A DNA stretch of 64,000 bases. It comes from Bacteroidales bacterium. Lineage in GTDB: Bacteria; Bacteroidota; Bacteroidia; Bacteroidales; Muribaculaceae. Shown here one piece after another: positions 25,287 to 34,639 of the stretch. The notes below the pieces were generated by a model, which saw only the letters and a list, made by a program, of their open reading frames with translations, was not told the DNA's origin and searched no databases. The position numbers and the translations under genes were made by a program. The stretch covers positions 102,689 to 166,688 of the forward strand of contig CAAGDX010000019.1 in assembly GCA_900768685.1 (NCBI GenBank), read 5' to 3'. Every line of letters starts with the position of its first letter. Position 1 is the stretch's first letter.

Positions 25287-26560
25287 TGAAAATTTTTGAG
25301 TACCCGGAGCAAAGCCGTTGGGCTGAACTGTGTCGCCGTAATATCCCGGAGGAGAAATCAACGGTAGATTTTGCCGTAGCGGAGATTATCGGTATGGTGG
25401 CAGAGAAAGGTGACGCAGCATTGCGAAAATTGTCACTCAAATATGACAAAGTTGAAATTCGCGATTTTCGCCTCACTGCAGAAGAAATTGAGGCAGCCGC
25501 AGCAAAGGTTGCACCGGAAGTGGCGGCGGCGATAGAGAGTGCGGCACGCAACATTGAGAAATTTCATGCGGCACAGCGGATGCAGCACCCCGTGGATGTG
25601 GAAGTGACAGCCGGAGTGCGATGCGTGCAGCGTCAGGTGCCTATAAATAGTGTGGGTCTTTACATTCCCGGCGGACGTGCACCGCTCTTTTCCACAGTGC
25701 TGATGCTGGGTATTCCGGCAAAGATTGCAGGCTGCAAACGTCGCATACTGTGTACACCGTTCAGTGCGGAGCGAGGCATAGCACCGGAAATAATATATGC
25801 TGCAAAGGTGTGCGGCATAGACGAGATTTATAAGGTGGGCGGAGCACAAGCCATTGCCGCTATGGCACTGGGAACGCAGTCAATACCCCGTGTTGACAAA
25901 ATTTTCGGACCCGGCAACCGCTTTGTCACCACTGCGAAGCAGATGCTCACCAATCGTGTGGCTATAGACATGCCGGCAGGACCGAGCGAGGTGATGGTGA
26001 TGGCAGACAGCACGGCATCACCGCGGTTTGTGGCTGCCGACTTGCTCTCACAGGCGGAGCACGGACCGGACTCTCAGGCAATCCTGGTGACGGACAGCAA
26101 AGATTTTGCGGAAAAAGTGGCGGCGGAAGTGGAAGCACTCACCGCCGGTTTGTCTCGCAAAGAGTCCGTGGCAGGGTCACTCTCGCAAAGCCGACTTATA
26201 GTGCTTGCGTCTCGCTCGGAAATGATTGCTTTTGCAAACGAATATGCTTCCGAGCACCTTATCATTTCAATGTCCGAGCCATGGACAGTGGCAGCGGAAA
26301 TAACCTCTGCCGGAAGTATTTTTATAGGTAATTATTCACCGGAAAGTGCAGGCGATTACGCTTCCGGAACAAACCATACGTTACCAACATCAGGCTGGGC
26401 AAAATCATACAGCGGTGTCAATATAGACAGTTTTATGAAGAAAATCACGTATCAGGAATTGACTCGTGAAGGTTTGCAATCGCTCAGCAACGTTATTGTT
26501 ACCATGGCGGATGCGGAAGGACTTGATGCTCACGCACTTGCGGTGAAAGTAAGATTATAA
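25286..26560 (+). CDS. hisD: Histidinol dehydrogenase
   Basis: A 424-residue zinc enzyme oxidising L-histidinol to histidine in two NAD-dependent steps. Recognisable are NSVGLYIPGGRAPLFSTVLM near residues 119-138, DKIFGPGNRFV near 206-216, DMPAGPSEVMV near 231-241, the zinc ligand in LLSQAEHGPDSQAI near 254-267, and ASGTNHTLPTSGWA near 361-374. Length is standard. Confidence 0.97.
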   Translation: MKIFEYPEQSRWAELCRRNIPEEKSTVDFAVAEIIGMVAEKGDAALRKLSLKYDKVEIRDFRLTAEEIEAAAAKVAPEVAAAIESAARNIEKFHAAQRMQHPVDVEVTAGVRCVQRQVPINSVGLYIPGGRAPLFSTVLMLGIPAKIAGCKRRILCTPFSAERGIAPEIIYAAKVCGIDEIYKVGGAQAIAAMALGTQSIPRVDKIFGPGNRFVTTAKQMLTNRVAIDMPAGPSEVMVMADSTASPRFVAADLLSQAEHGPDSQAILVTDSKDFAEKVAAEVEALTAGLSRKESVAGSLSQSRLIVLASRSEMIAFANEYASEHLIISMSEPWTVAAEITSAGSIFIGNYSPESAGDYASGTNHTLPTSGWAKSYSGVNIDSFMKKITYQELTREGLQSLSNVIVTMADAEGLDAHALAVKVRL

Positions 26561-26573
26561 TCACATTTCTAAG

Positions 26574-27617
26574 ATGAAAAATCCTCTAAAATACGTAAGG
26601 CAAAATATTCTGGCACTTGCACCATATTCCACTGCCCGTGACGACTTTAAGGGCGGTGATATTTCCGTTTGGCTGGATGCCAACGAAAGTCCGTATAACA
26701 ATGGTGTTAACCGCTACCCGGACCCACACCAGCATCTGCTTAAGCAGCATATAGCAAAGTTAAAAGGTGTACGCTCGGAGCAGATATTCGTGGGAGGAGC
26801 CGGTTCTGATGAGGCGATAGACCTTGTTTTTCGCATTTTTTGCACTCCGGGCAAGGACAATGTGGTTTCCATAGCCCCAAGTTACGGCGTGTATAGCGTG
26901 GCGGCGGCAATAAATGATGTGGAATTTCGCGAGGTGCAGTTGAATAGCGATTTCTCCCTGCCTGTCAATGAGTTACTGAAAGTGGCAGACTCGCACACGA
27001 AAGTTGTTTTGATTTGTTCACCGAATAATCCCACAGCAAATGCCTTTGCAAAAGAAGATATTGCCAAACTTGCCGACGAGTTTGACGGAATGGTGGTTGT
27101 TGACGAGGCATACATAGATTTTTCGGAATGTGGGTCTATGCTTGAAGTCCTTGATAACTATCCCAATATCATAGTGTTGCAAACTTTCTCCAAGGCGTGG
27201 GGAATGGCATCGCTGAGGCTGGGAATGGCATTTGCCTCCGGCGAGATAGCATCTGTTTTCGCACGAGTGAAATACCCCTACAACGTGAATGGACCTACCC
27301 AGCAGCGTGTTGTGGAACATATTCTCAACGATGACATCAGTTGCCGTGTGGCGGAGATAAAAAGCGAACGTGCGGCACTTGCTGCGGCACTGCAAAGTAT
27401 GCCTATAGTAAAGAAAGTGTATCCCTCGGATGCAAATTTCCTGCTTGTGAAATTTGATGACCCGAACGCCATTTACGACTATCTCCTGGCAAATGGGGTG
27501 ATAGTCCGCAATCGCAGCAAACTGAAAGGCTGCGAAGGTTGCCTGCGAATCACCGTAGGTACACCGGATGAAAACGCTCGTGTGGTGGAACTGTTGAAAC
27601 TGTTGAAAAATAATTGA
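26574..27617 (+). CDS. hisC: Histidinol-phosphate aminotransferase
   Basis: A 347-residue fold-type I PLP enzyme converting imidazole-acetol phosphate and glutamate to histidinol phosphate. It shows WLDANESPYNN near residues 31-41, VGGAGSDEAIDLVFRIFC near 67-84, ICSPNNPTANAF near 143-154, VVDEAYIDF near 172-180 and the PLP-lysine segment TFSKAWGMASLRLG near 201-214. It lies 13 bases after hisD. Confidence 0.97.
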   Translation: MKNPLKYVRQNILALAPYSTARDDFKGGDISVWLDANESPYNNGVNRYPDPHQHLLKQHIAKLKGVRSEQIFVGGAGSDEAIDLVFRIFCTPGKDNVVSIAPSYGVYSVAAAINDVEFREVQLNSDFSLPVNELLKVADSHTKVVLICSPNNPTANAFAKEDIAKLADEFDGMVVVDEAYIDFSECGSMLEVLDNYPNIIVLQTFSKAWGMASLRLGMAFASGEIASVFARVKYPYNVNGPTQQRVVEHILNDDISCRVAEIKSERAALAAALQSMPIVKKVYPSDANFLLVKFDDPNAIYDYLLANGVIVRNRSKLKGCEGCLRITVGTPDENARVVELLKLLKNN

Positions 27618-27618
27618 T

Positions 27619-28713
27619 ATGAAGAAAGCGATATTTATAGACCGTGACGGTACTATCATAGCGGAGCCGGAAGATGAGCAGATAGACTCGCTGGAAAAAC
27701 TGCGTTTTGTGCCGGGAGCAATCTCGGCTTTGCGTGCACTTGCCGGCAAGGGCTACGAACTCGTCATGGTGAGCAACCAAGACGGACTTGGCACCGCGTC
27801 TTTTCCGGAAGAAACTTTTTGGCCGGCACACAACATGATGCTGGACACTCTTCGCGGCGAAGGTGTGGAGTTTGACGACATACTTATCGACCGCAGTTTC
27901 CCTCAAGACAATGCTCCCACTCGCAAACCGCGTACCGGAATGCTTGGTAAATACATATCCGGCGACTACGACTTGGCTGCGTCTTTCGTAATAGGCGACA
28001 GGCTCACGGATATGCAACTTGCCGGCAATCTCGGGGCAAAAGGCTTGATGATAGGGAAGACGGAAATACTCCCGGAAAGTTGCATCTTGGCTACAGACAA
28101 CTGGATGGAGATAGCACGACATATTCTTTCCGCCGGTCGTGAGGCACATATCATTCGCAATACTTCCGAAACAAAAATAGACCTCTACCTCAACCTTGAC
28201 GGCGGGGCTACCTCAACTATTGACACGGGTCTGAAATTTTACGACCACATGCTCAACCAGATTCCTCACCACGGTGGTGTGACACTGAACATCACTTGCC
28301 GCGGCGACCTTGAGGTTGACGAGCATCACACTATGGAAGATGTGGCAATAGCCCTCGGCGATGCCATTTATCAAGCATTGGGAAATAAACGCGGAATAGA
28401 GCGATACGGCTTCGTGCTGCCTATGGATGAGAGTCGTGCTATGGTGCTGATAGACTTCGGCGGACGCAGCGAACTGGTGTGGGATGTGACTTTTACCCGT
28501 GAATATGTGGGAGATACGCCCACGGAAATGTTTGAACACGTGTTCAAATCACTTGCATCCGCTATGCGTGCAAACCTCTATGTGGCGGCACGCGGAGAAA
28601 ACAATCATCACCTTATTGAAGGTGTGTTCAAGGCGTTTGCACGGGCTTTGAAGCAGGCGGTCCGGAGAAATCCGTTCTGCTACGACTTGCCTTCAAGCAA
28701 AGGTGTTCTTTAA
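27619..28713 (+). CDS. hisB: Bifunctional histidinol-phosphatase/imidazoleglycerol-phosphate dehydratase
   Basis: A 364-residue fusion. The N-terminal HAD phosphatase (residues 1-165) has the nucleophile motif IFIDRDGTII and the MVSNQDGLGT segment; the C-terminal dehydratase (about 175-364) has the metal-binding DHMLNQIPHHGG, DEHHTMEDVAIALG and ENNHHLIEGVFKAFARAL motifs. This fusion is the proteobacterial/Bacteroidetes arrangement. It begins one base after hisC ends. Confidence 0.97.
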   Translation: MKKAIFIDRDGTIIAEPEDEQIDSLEKLRFVPGAISALRALAGKGYELVMVSNQDGLGTASFPEETFWPAHNMMLDTLRGEGVEFDDILIDRSFPQDNAPTRKPRTGMLGKYISGDYDLAASFVIGDRLTDMQLAGNLGAKGLMIGKTEILPESCILATDNWMEIARHILSAGREAHIIRNTSETKIDLYLNLDGGATSTIDTGLKFYDHMLNQIPHHGGVTLNITCRGDLEVDEHHTMEDVAIALGDAIYQALGNKRGIERYGFVLPMDESRAMVLIDFGGRSELVWDVTFTREYVGDTPTEMFEHVFKSLASAMRANLYVAARGENNHHLIEGVFKAFARALKQAVRRNPFCYDLPSSKGVL

Positions 28714-28734
28714 CAATGAATAAATAAGGGAAAA

Positions 28735-29328
28735 ATGATAGCAATCATAGATTATAAAACCGGAAATTTGCGTTCCGTGGAGAATGCTCTGAAACGCTTG
28801 GGTGCGGAGTGGACACTTACTGCCGATGTGGAAGAAATACGCCGTGCAGACAAGGTTTTGCTGCCCGGAGTAGGGCATGCCGGTGAGGCTATAGGCAGAT
28901 TGCGTGAAGCCGGACTTGTTGACGTGATTAAGCGTCTGCGGCATCCCGTTTTGGGAATATGTGTGGGTATGCAGGTGATGTGTCGCCACACTGCGGAAGG
29001 TGATGCCGAGGGTATGGGACTTTTTGATGCCCGAGTACGTCGTTTTCAGCCGCAACCGGGAGATAAAGTGCCACACATGGGTTGGAACAGCATAAACAAC
29101 CTTGAAAGCAAACTGTTTAAGGACATAACTCCCGGAAGTTATGTGTATTACGTCCACTCTTTCCGTGCGGACCTCTGTCCGGACACGATAGCTACCACAC
29201 GCTATGGAGCATCCGGTGAAATGTTCAGTGCGGCACTTAAATATGAGAATTTTTACGGCACACAGTTCCATCCGGAAAAAAGTGGTGACGTAGGCGAACA
29301 TATCTTGCAAAACTTTCTGAAACTATGA
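28735..29328 (+). CDS. hisH: Imidazole glycerol phosphate synthase, glutaminase subunit
   Basis: A 197-residue class I glutamine amidotransferase. The catalytic cysteine is in VLGICVGMQVM near residue 78 and the His/Glu pair in YGTQFHPEKSGDVG near residues 179-182. It supplies ammonia to HisF. The gene overlaps hisA by four bases (ATGA). Confidence 0.97.
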   Translation: MIAIIDYKTGNLRSVENALKRLGAEWTLTADVEEIRRADKVLLPGVGHAGEAIGRLREAGLVDVIKRLRHPVLGICVGMQVMCRHTAEGDAEGMGLFDARVRRFQPQPGDKVPHMGWNSINNLESKLFKDITPGSYVYYVHSFRADLCPDTIATTRYGASGEMFSAALKYENFYGTQFHPEKSGDVGEHILQNFLKL

Positions 29329-30056
29329 GCGGAACTATACAAATAATCCCGGCTATAGATATTATTGCAGGAAAGTGCGTCAGGCTGTCGCAAGGCGATT
29401 ATAATGCAAAGACGGTGTATGATGCATCACCCGTAGATATGGTGAAACGCTTTGTGGACCACGGATTTACGCGTATTCACGCCGTGGATTTGGACGGTGC
29501 TAAAGCAGGGCGTCCGTGCAATCTGCAGACGCTGGAAAAAATGGCGATTGCGAGCGATGCGGCACGTATAGAATGGGGCGGAGGCATAAAAACCGACGAT
29601 GATATGCGTGACAGCATAAATGCCGGATGCTCATTTGCCGTGATTGGCAGCGTGGCGGCAAAACAGCCGGAACTCTTTGAAAAATGGCTCGAACTGTATG
29701 GCAACGAGGTAATGGTGCTGGGTGCGGACTTGCGTGACGGCAAAGTGGCGGTGTCCGGTTGGCTTGGTGATACGGACATCACGATTGACGATATTGTTAC
29801 TCGTTTTCTGCCCTGCGGATTAAGTCAGGCTATAGTGACTGATATCTCACGCGACGGTATGCTGCAAGGTCCGGCATTTGATTTATACACGGAAATACAA
29901 GGCAAATACGATGCTGTGGATTTCACCGTGAGCGGTGGTATTTCATCTATTGCCGACGTGGAGCAATGCCTGGAACTGGGATTGCGACGTGTGATTGTGG
30001 GAAAAGCGCTCTACGAAGGTCGTGTGTCTCTTAAAGAATTGGAACGAATATGTTAG
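29325..30056 (+). CDS. hisA: ProFAR isomerase
   Basis: A 243-residue (beta-alpha)8 barrel that opens the ribose ring of ProFAR. Phosphate-binding and catalytic features are IIPAIDIIAGKCVRLSQGD near residues 6-24 (Asp near 11), EWGGGIKTDDDM near 84-95, TDISRDGMLQGPAFDLY near 174-190 and VSGGISSIADV near 203-213. It overlaps hisH by 4 and hisF by 7 bases. Confidence 0.97.
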   Translation: MSGTIQIIPAIDIIAGKCVRLSQGDYNAKTVYDASPVDMVKRFVDHGFTRIHAVDLDGAKAGRPCNLQTLEKMAIASDAARIEWGGGIKTDDDMRDSINAGCSFAVIGSVAAKQPELFEKWLELYGNEVMVLGADLRDGKVAVSGWLGDTDITIDDIVTRFLPCGLSQAIVTDISRDGMLQGPAFDLYTEIQGKYDAVDFTVSGGISSIADVEQCLELGLRRVIVGKALYEGRVSLKELERIC

Positions 30057-30808
30057 CAAAAAGAATAATTCCGTGTCTTGACGTGAAAAACGGACGCACG
30101 GTGAAAGGTATAAACTTTGAAGGACTTGCAGACGTTGGCGACCCGGTGGAATTGGGTGCCCGTTATGCGCTTGAGGGAGCGGACGAACTGGTGTATCTGG
30201 ATATTACGGCTTCCAAAGAAGGTCGCTCCACGTTTACCAAGATGGTAGAACGGGTGGCAGACAGAGTAAACATTCCGTTTACCGTTGGCGGCGGCATCTC
30301 TTCTATGGCGGATGCGGCGGCACTGCTTGATGCGGGAGCCGACAAGATAACCGTAAACTCTGCGGCAGTGGCTAATCCCCGACTTATCAGTGAAATAGCA
30401 TCTAAATACGGTAGCCAGTTTGTGGTTGTGGCAATAGATGCCAAAACTATTGAAGACGGCACATGGCGAATAACTACTCACGGCGGGTCACGCCTCACGG
30501 ACATAGAACTCTTTGAGTGGGCACACCGTGTGCAGGAACTCGGTGCCGGTGAAATACTGTTTACGTCTATGAATCACGACGGCACTCGAATGGGCTATCC
30601 CTGTGACACTTACGCCGCACTGGCATCTTCACTGAATATACCCGTAATAGCATCCGGCGGTGCAGGCTGTGTGAAAGATATTGCCGATGTGCTTACACTG
30701 GGACAGGCGGATGCGGCACTTGCAGCAAGTATTTTCCACTACGGTGAAATCACGATAGATGCTCTCAAACGTCAACTCGCAGATATGAATATTCCCGTAA
30801 GACTATAA
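30050..30808 (+). CDS. hisF: Imidazole glycerol phosphate synthase, cyclase subunit
   Basis: A 252-residue barrel, partner of HisH. The catalytic Asp lies in RIIPCLDVKNGRTVKG near residue 11, and phosphate-binding segments are TVGGGISSM near 81-89, VNSAAVANP near 102-110 and IASGGAGCVKDI near 200-211. It produces imidazole glycerol phosphate and AICAR, which links the pathway to purine synthesis. Confidence 0.97.
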   Translation: MLAKRIIPCLDVKNGRTVKGINFEGLADVGDPVELGARYALEGADELVYLDITASKEGRSTFTKMVERVADRVNIPFTVGGGISSMADAAALLDAGADKITVNSAAVANPRLISEIASKYGSQFVVVAIDAKTIEDGTWRITTHGGSRLTDIELFEWAHRVQELGAGEILFTSMNHDGTRMGYPCDTYAALASSLNIPVIASGGAGCVKDIADVLTLGQADAALAASIFHYGEITIDALKRQLADMNIPVRL

Positions 30809-30823
30809 ACGAACAATATAACT

Positions 30824-31423
30824 ATGAATTTTTCTGATTTCAATCTTGATAAATGTGCCGACGGGTTGCTGCCCGTAATCATTCAAAACGCAGTGACGCT
30901 GAAAGTGCTGATGCTGGGCTATATGAACCGTGAGGCATTTGAAAAAACCGTTGCAGAGGGCAAAGTAACCTTTTTCAGCCGTACTCGCGGCAAATTGTGG
31001 ACAAAAGGCGAAACGTCCGGCAACTTCTTGGAAGTCAAAGAGATGTATGCGGATTGCGACGGCGACACATTGCTGATAAAGGCAATGCCTGTAGGTCCTA
31101 CCTGTCACCGCGGCACAGAGGCGTGCTTCGACACTCCCGCAGAGGAGGGTTTCATCCGTTCATTATCCCGGTTGATACAAAAAAGGCATGAGGAAATGCC
31201 GGAAAACTCCTATACCACAAAACTCTTTATCAAAGGTGTGAAAAAAATAGCACAAAAAGTGGGAGAAGAGGCTGTGGAATCCACAATAGAGGCTGTTGAC
31301 GGCAACCGTGACCGCTTCATTTACGAAGCATCGGACCTTATTTACCACTTGCTCGTACTGCTGGAGCAGATGGACGTCACTCTGCCTGATATTGAGCGAG
31401 AACTGCTGCAGAGACACAGTTGA
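30824..31423 (+). CDS. hisI: Bifunctional PR-AMP cyclohydrolase/PR-ATP pyrophosphatase
   Basis: A 199-residue HisIE fusion. The cyclohydrolase part (residues 1-105) has the metal ligands in YADCDGDTLL and PTCHRGTEACF; the pyrophosphatase part (about 112-199) has the helical motif KVGEEAVESTIEA near 145-157. These are steps 2 and 3 of the pathway, completing all histidine enzymes in this operon (hisGDCBHAF-IE). The TGA stop lies inside a copy of the dispersed repeat. Confidence 0.97.
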   Translation: MNFSDFNLDKCADGLLPVIIQNAVTLKVLMLGYMNREAFEKTVAEGKVTFFSRTRGKLWTKGETSGNFLEVKEMYADCDGDTLLIKAMPVGPTCHRGTEACFDTPAEEGFIRSLSRLIQKRHEEMPENSYTTKLFIKGVKKIAQKVGEEAVESTIEAVDGNRDRFIYEASDLIYHLLVLLEQMDVTLPDIERELLQRHS

Positions 31424-31435
31424 AACAGGCTCTAA
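31421..31435 (+). repeat. Dispersed boundary repeat (copy E)
   Basis: TGAAACAGGCTCTAA; its first three bases are the stop codon of hisIE. Confidence 0.75.
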
Positions 31436-31457
31436 AATATCTTTTTAAACACTTTTT

Positions 31458-31488
31458 TTTGAAAAATAAAAAAATGTAACTAACTTTG
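31458..31488 (+). promoter_or_regulatory. Promoter of the small secreted protein gene
   Basis: TTTG (31458-31461), 19 bases, TAACTTTG (31481-31488), 35 bases before the start codon. Confidence 0.75.
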
Positions 31489-31523
31489 TCGCAATAAAAA
31501 ACATTTCCTAATACATTACAAAT

Positions 31524-31955
31524 ATGAAATTACGTATTCTTATCTTATCATTAGTGGCGATATTCACACTTTCCGCTAAGGCTCAGACTGCAGAAGAAGT
31601 GAATGAGACTATTAAAAGAATGGAAAACGCAGCTACTTTCTGCAACGGTGCACCTGAAGCGTTCAAATCTTTTATAGCAAAATTTTCTACAGATGAGGAA
31701 TTTTTCAAATCTCGTCTTAACCTCCCCGAAGCTGAATTAAGCAAATACAATGATATCCTCGTGCCGGAAAATATGGTGGCTAAAACTCCTTTTGCTAAGG
31801 ACGGTGACCAATATTATCAGGCTTGGGGCGAATTACAATACAACAAAGCATACCTGGACTGCGGTTGGGTTGACAGTTTTGTTACTCACACCTTTGAATT
31901 TACTCGCGGTAAAGGAGGTAAATGGTATTTGACGCACATCGTGCCGGGTGATTAA
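31524..31955 (+). CDS. Small secreted protein, DUF4348-like
   Basis: A 143-residue protein with a signal peptide (hydrophobic residues 4-18, cleavage probably after AKAQ near residue 21). The mature part (FKSFIAKFSTDEEFFKSRLNLP near residues 49-69) resembles DUF4348 of Bacteroidales; the match is from memory of the family pattern and not certain. No lipobox cysteine, so periplasmic or secreted. It has its own promoter and a strong terminator. Function unknown. Confidence 0.8.
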   Translation: MKLRILILSLVAIFTLSAKAQTAEEVNETIKRMENAATFCNGAPEAFKSFIAKFSTDEEFFKSRLNLPEAELSKYNDILVPENMVAKTPFAKDGDQYYQAWGELQYNKAYLDCGWVDSFVTHTFEFTRGKGGKWYLTHIVPGD

Positions 31956-31991
31956 CTCTGAAATTGAAAATAATTTTTTTTCATTTTGTTT

Positions 31992-32017
31992 AGTCCGAAT
32001 TTTCACAAATTCGGACT
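31992..32017. terminator. Bidirectional terminator between convergent genes
   Basis: Stem AGTCCGAATTT / AAATTCGGACT with a 4-base loop, followed by a T run on the plus strand; AAAC-rich on the other side, so it may work for both neighbours. Confidence 0.85.
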
Positions 32018-32025
32018 TTTTTTGG

Positions 32026-33378
32026 CTATAAGCCATATTTTTCAAGAATTTTGTCAAGTTGTCCGGTGTAGTAGAAAGGAATGTTTATCAGTCGGAATGG
32101 TTTTTTGTTCGGTGCAGGGGTCGCAATGTCCTGAACGGAAAGTGGACCGCTCCATATCCTTATCGCAACAGTATTCCGGTCACAGCAGTTGACAAACGTA
32201 TGCAATGAGCGTAGATGAGCATTTGTGCCGGCTTTTACTTCAATGGGTACGATATTTATGCCATCTTGCCAAATAAAGTCAACCTCTGCAGTTACCCCCT
32301 TTTTGTCACGAATCCAAAAATACTGCTGCTCCCGGTAATGTCTGTCAAGCACTACTCGCAACTCTTGTGCCACAATATGTTCTGCCGCTCTGCCTCGCCA
32401 AGTGTCAAGAAGGTTCTTATTTGAGAGATATTCCAATTGTATGCCGGACTTAAAATTGGTAAGACCGGTGTCAACCATCATCAGTTTTGGAGAACGTCTG
32501 GTTGCCGGTAGTGCCGGTGCAGATGTTGAAGTTATTGGATAGTCAAGCGACAGGAGAAATGCTCTTTCCAGCAAATCCATGCCGTCGTGTATTTGTGTTG
32601 AAGTATAGCTGCTGTTGCCGAATCCTGAAAATGTGATTGTCTCTGCCGCAGAAAGCCATGCTGTACCCAATATATGCCTCAAAACTTTTGTTTGCTCAGT
32701 ACTTTTAGCAAATTTTTCCGCATCCTCATTATAGCTTTTTAGCAGCGAGCTATATATTGGTGAGAGCCTTTCAACGTCACGGCTCTCAAGATATTCACTC
32801 ACAGCCTCCGGCATTCCGCCTACAAGTGCATAGGTATTGAAATTGGAAATCATCTCCTCGTGCATGAAATCCGGTACGGAAATGTTGCAAAGCATATCCG
32901 CCCACTGTTTGCCCTCTTTTGCATTGACGAATTCCAAAAATGAACATGGACGTAACGTCATATATTCCACACGCCCTACAGGAAAAGATATGTGCTGTTT
33001 CATGAGGCTGTGCAAGCGGCTACCTGCTGCTATAACATACACCCATGGCAGTTCTTCATAGAAATAGCGTAACATTGCCACGGCATTTGGCTCTTCTTGT
33101 ATCTCATCAATAAATAGAAGTGCGGACTTGCTCTTGTCTTGCACGATATGATTCTTCAGGCATAAATATTGCCATATATCATTAACGTCACTAAAACGGC
33201 GGAATATCTCGGATTCTTCTTTTTCCAGGTTAAGATAGATAAAATAGTCAAACTCCTTGCCAAATTCCTTAACAAGTGTTGTCTTGCCTACCTGTCTGGC
33301 TCCACGTAGAACAAGAGGCTTGCGGCGACTGTTGTCTCGCCAACTTCTTAATTGCTCGATTTTATTCCTTGCAAACAT
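32026..33378 (-). CDS. AAA ATPase with DUF4143 domain
   Basis: A 450-residue ATPase of the AAA_14 plus DUF4143 family. Walker A is GARQVGKT at residues 26-33, Walker B LLFIDEIQE near 86-94, and the sensor-like AAGSRLHSL follows near 117-125. The C-terminal DUF4143 part ends with a PD-(D/E)xK-like segment (AEVDFIWQDG then IVPIEVKAG near residues 376-394). Such genes are common, scattered and functionally undefined in Bacteroidetes. It starts the defence island and carries a private 33-base repeat array at its 5' end. Confidence 0.9.
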   Translation of the reverse strand: MFARNKIEQLRSWRDNSRRKPLVLRGARQVGKTTLVKEFGKEFDYFIYLNLEKEESEIFRRFSDVNDIWQYLCLKNHIVQDKSKSALLFIDEIQEEPNAVAMLRYFYEELPWVYVIAAGSRLHSLMKQHISFPVGRVEYMTLRPCSFLEFVNAKEGKQWADMLCNISVPDFMHEEMISNFNTYALVGGMPEAVSEYLESRDVERLSPIYSSLLKSYNEDAEKFAKSTEQTKVLRHILGTAWLSAAETITFSGFGNSSYTSTQIHDGMDLLERAFLLSLDYPITSTSAPALPATRRSPKLMMVDTGLTNFKSGIQLEYLSNKNLLDTWRGRAAEHIVAQELRVVLDRHYREQQYFWIRDKKGVTAEVDFIWQDGINIVPIEVKAGTNAHLRSLHTFVNCCDRNTVAIRIWSGPLSVQDIATPAPNKKPFRLINIPFYYTGQLDKILEKYGL

Positions 33379-33403
33379 ATCTTTTTCAGTTTTTTAGACA
33401 TTG

Positions 33404-33411
33404 CAAAGATA
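33404..33411 (-). promoter_or_regulatory. -7 element of the DUF4143 ATPase gene
   Basis: TATCTTTG on the minus strand, 26 bases before the start codon. The nearest TTG (33437-33435) lies inside the repeat array at a long spacing of 23. Confidence 0.55.
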
Positions 33412-33420
33412 CTACTAATT

Positions 33421-33552
33421 TTCTAAAACATAGGCAACTTTTACCCAAAATCTTTCTAAAACATAGGCAACTTTTACTCATTTTCTTTCTAAAACATAGG
33501 CAACTTTTGCCTATTTTCTTTCTAAAGTATAAGCAGACAGCTTGCAAAACTG
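33421..33552 (-). repeat. 33-base tandem repeat array upstream of ATPase gene
   Basis: Units begin with TTCTAAAACATAGGCAACTT (plus-strand sense) at 33421, 33454 and 33487, with a degenerate fourth at 33520: exactly 33-base periodicity. The third unit contains a perfect palindrome ATAGGCAA-CTT-TTGCCTAT (33496-33514); the first two keep the left arm with a decayed right arm. No spacers. The array ends 10 bases from the -7 box. The rest of the 303-base gap to the Abi gene holds only the dispersed repeat at 33639. Confidence 0.9.
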
Positions 33553-33638
33553 CTAATTTTCCAAGAAAATTCTCCAAACTTGACACGTGCTTTAATTGTT
33601 TGTGAAGAAACCAAATAGAAACGCAATGTTTTTCAGGT

Positions 33639-33651
33639 TAAGAGCCTGTTT
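33639..33651 (-). repeat. Dispersed boundary repeat (copy F)
   Basis: Plus strand TAAGAGCCTGTTT, about 30 bases past the end of the Abi gene. Confidence 0.6.
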
Positions 33652-33681
33652 GCCGCTTTCGTAGCCGGTGGAGTACTATAG

Positions 33682-34632
33682 TTATTTCCAAACGTCAAGG
33701 AATTTCCAGTTTTTGGGGAATCCCATTTCTTGTAAATTAAGAAGATTTCCACCATCGCCTATGATTGAGAGGATATTGCGTTTCAAATCACTATTAGGAC
33801 TGATTATGTTGCTTATGTATTTTATACAGCACAATGCAGTGAATACCTTATTAGGATGAAGTGAACGGGATGTATTTTTGTCAAGAAATGGGAAATCAGT
33901 ATGAGTTGGCATTTGAACATTGATTATACAACGCCTATTCCATATTCTACTGTGATGGGCACAACAATTTCGCCAAACAGCAATGGCATGTAGCCAATTT
34001 GCCAGAACCTGATCATTGTTAAGCCCAAATGCTTTTGCAATCGCTTTTTTCTCAGGAGACTTTTTCAGTAATTGATACAATCTGCTTAATGTACCCAAAG
34101 ACAACACCTCCAATGTCATCTATGCAGGTGGCATTACCGGTGTATCATATTTGTTATTGTAGTGTTTGATAAAGTCCTCATTACTACGTTTGATTTCACT
34201 CTCAATGTCAACCATTAATAAATCAAATGCAGTTGTTTTCTTCCCATTTTTGTCGGTAACTTCTTTCTCTTTATATAAACTTTTGTCATTAAACCAATGA
34301 CTACTGCCTGTAGATTCACAATAAGTTTGTATAATCTTTGCTCTCACTGCAACCTCAATTTTTTCAATGGCGTTAAATATTAGAGAGCGAAGCCTTCTGT
34401 CAAAACAATATAAATCAATTATATCAGAGAAATGAATGTCGCTTCGTAAAAATTTATGGTCGGCAGTTGGATTTATATTATCTTGAAAAGGATAAGTGTA
34501 TGCACGAAGTCGATAATAACTAATATTCGACAAGTACCTAATCGCAAGTGGCTTGTCATCAATCAATAAACCGCGACTTTTCAGCTTGTTTACCTGCTCT
34601 TGCAGTGTTAATGGTTTCTTATTGTATATCAT
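33682..34632 (-). pseudogene. AbiF/AbiD-type (Abi_2) HEPN abortive-infection gene with in-frame amber codon
   Basis: Two adjacent frames in the same register together encode a full Abi_2 protein of about 315 residues. The first part (34632-34120) begins MIYNKKPLTLQEQVNKLKSR and includes ISYYRLRAYTYPF and CFDRRLRSLIFNAIEKIEV, typical of the family; the second (34119-33682) begins MTLEVLSLGTLSRLYQLLK and holds the HEPN RNase motif RNCCAH with its R-x4-H spacing. They are separated only by a TAG at 34122-34120, at a position where relatives commonly have Trp (TGG). The downstream ATG abuts the TAG, so re-initiation could give a split protein; otherwise it is inactivated. The longer start at 34689 was rejected because it reads through the structured RNA. 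Confidence 0.82.
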
Positions 34633-34639
34633 ATAAAAC

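Noticed and set aside
33421..33552. Possible CRISPR array (regular 33-base repeat)
   Set aside because: No spacers; whole period is repeat sequence.
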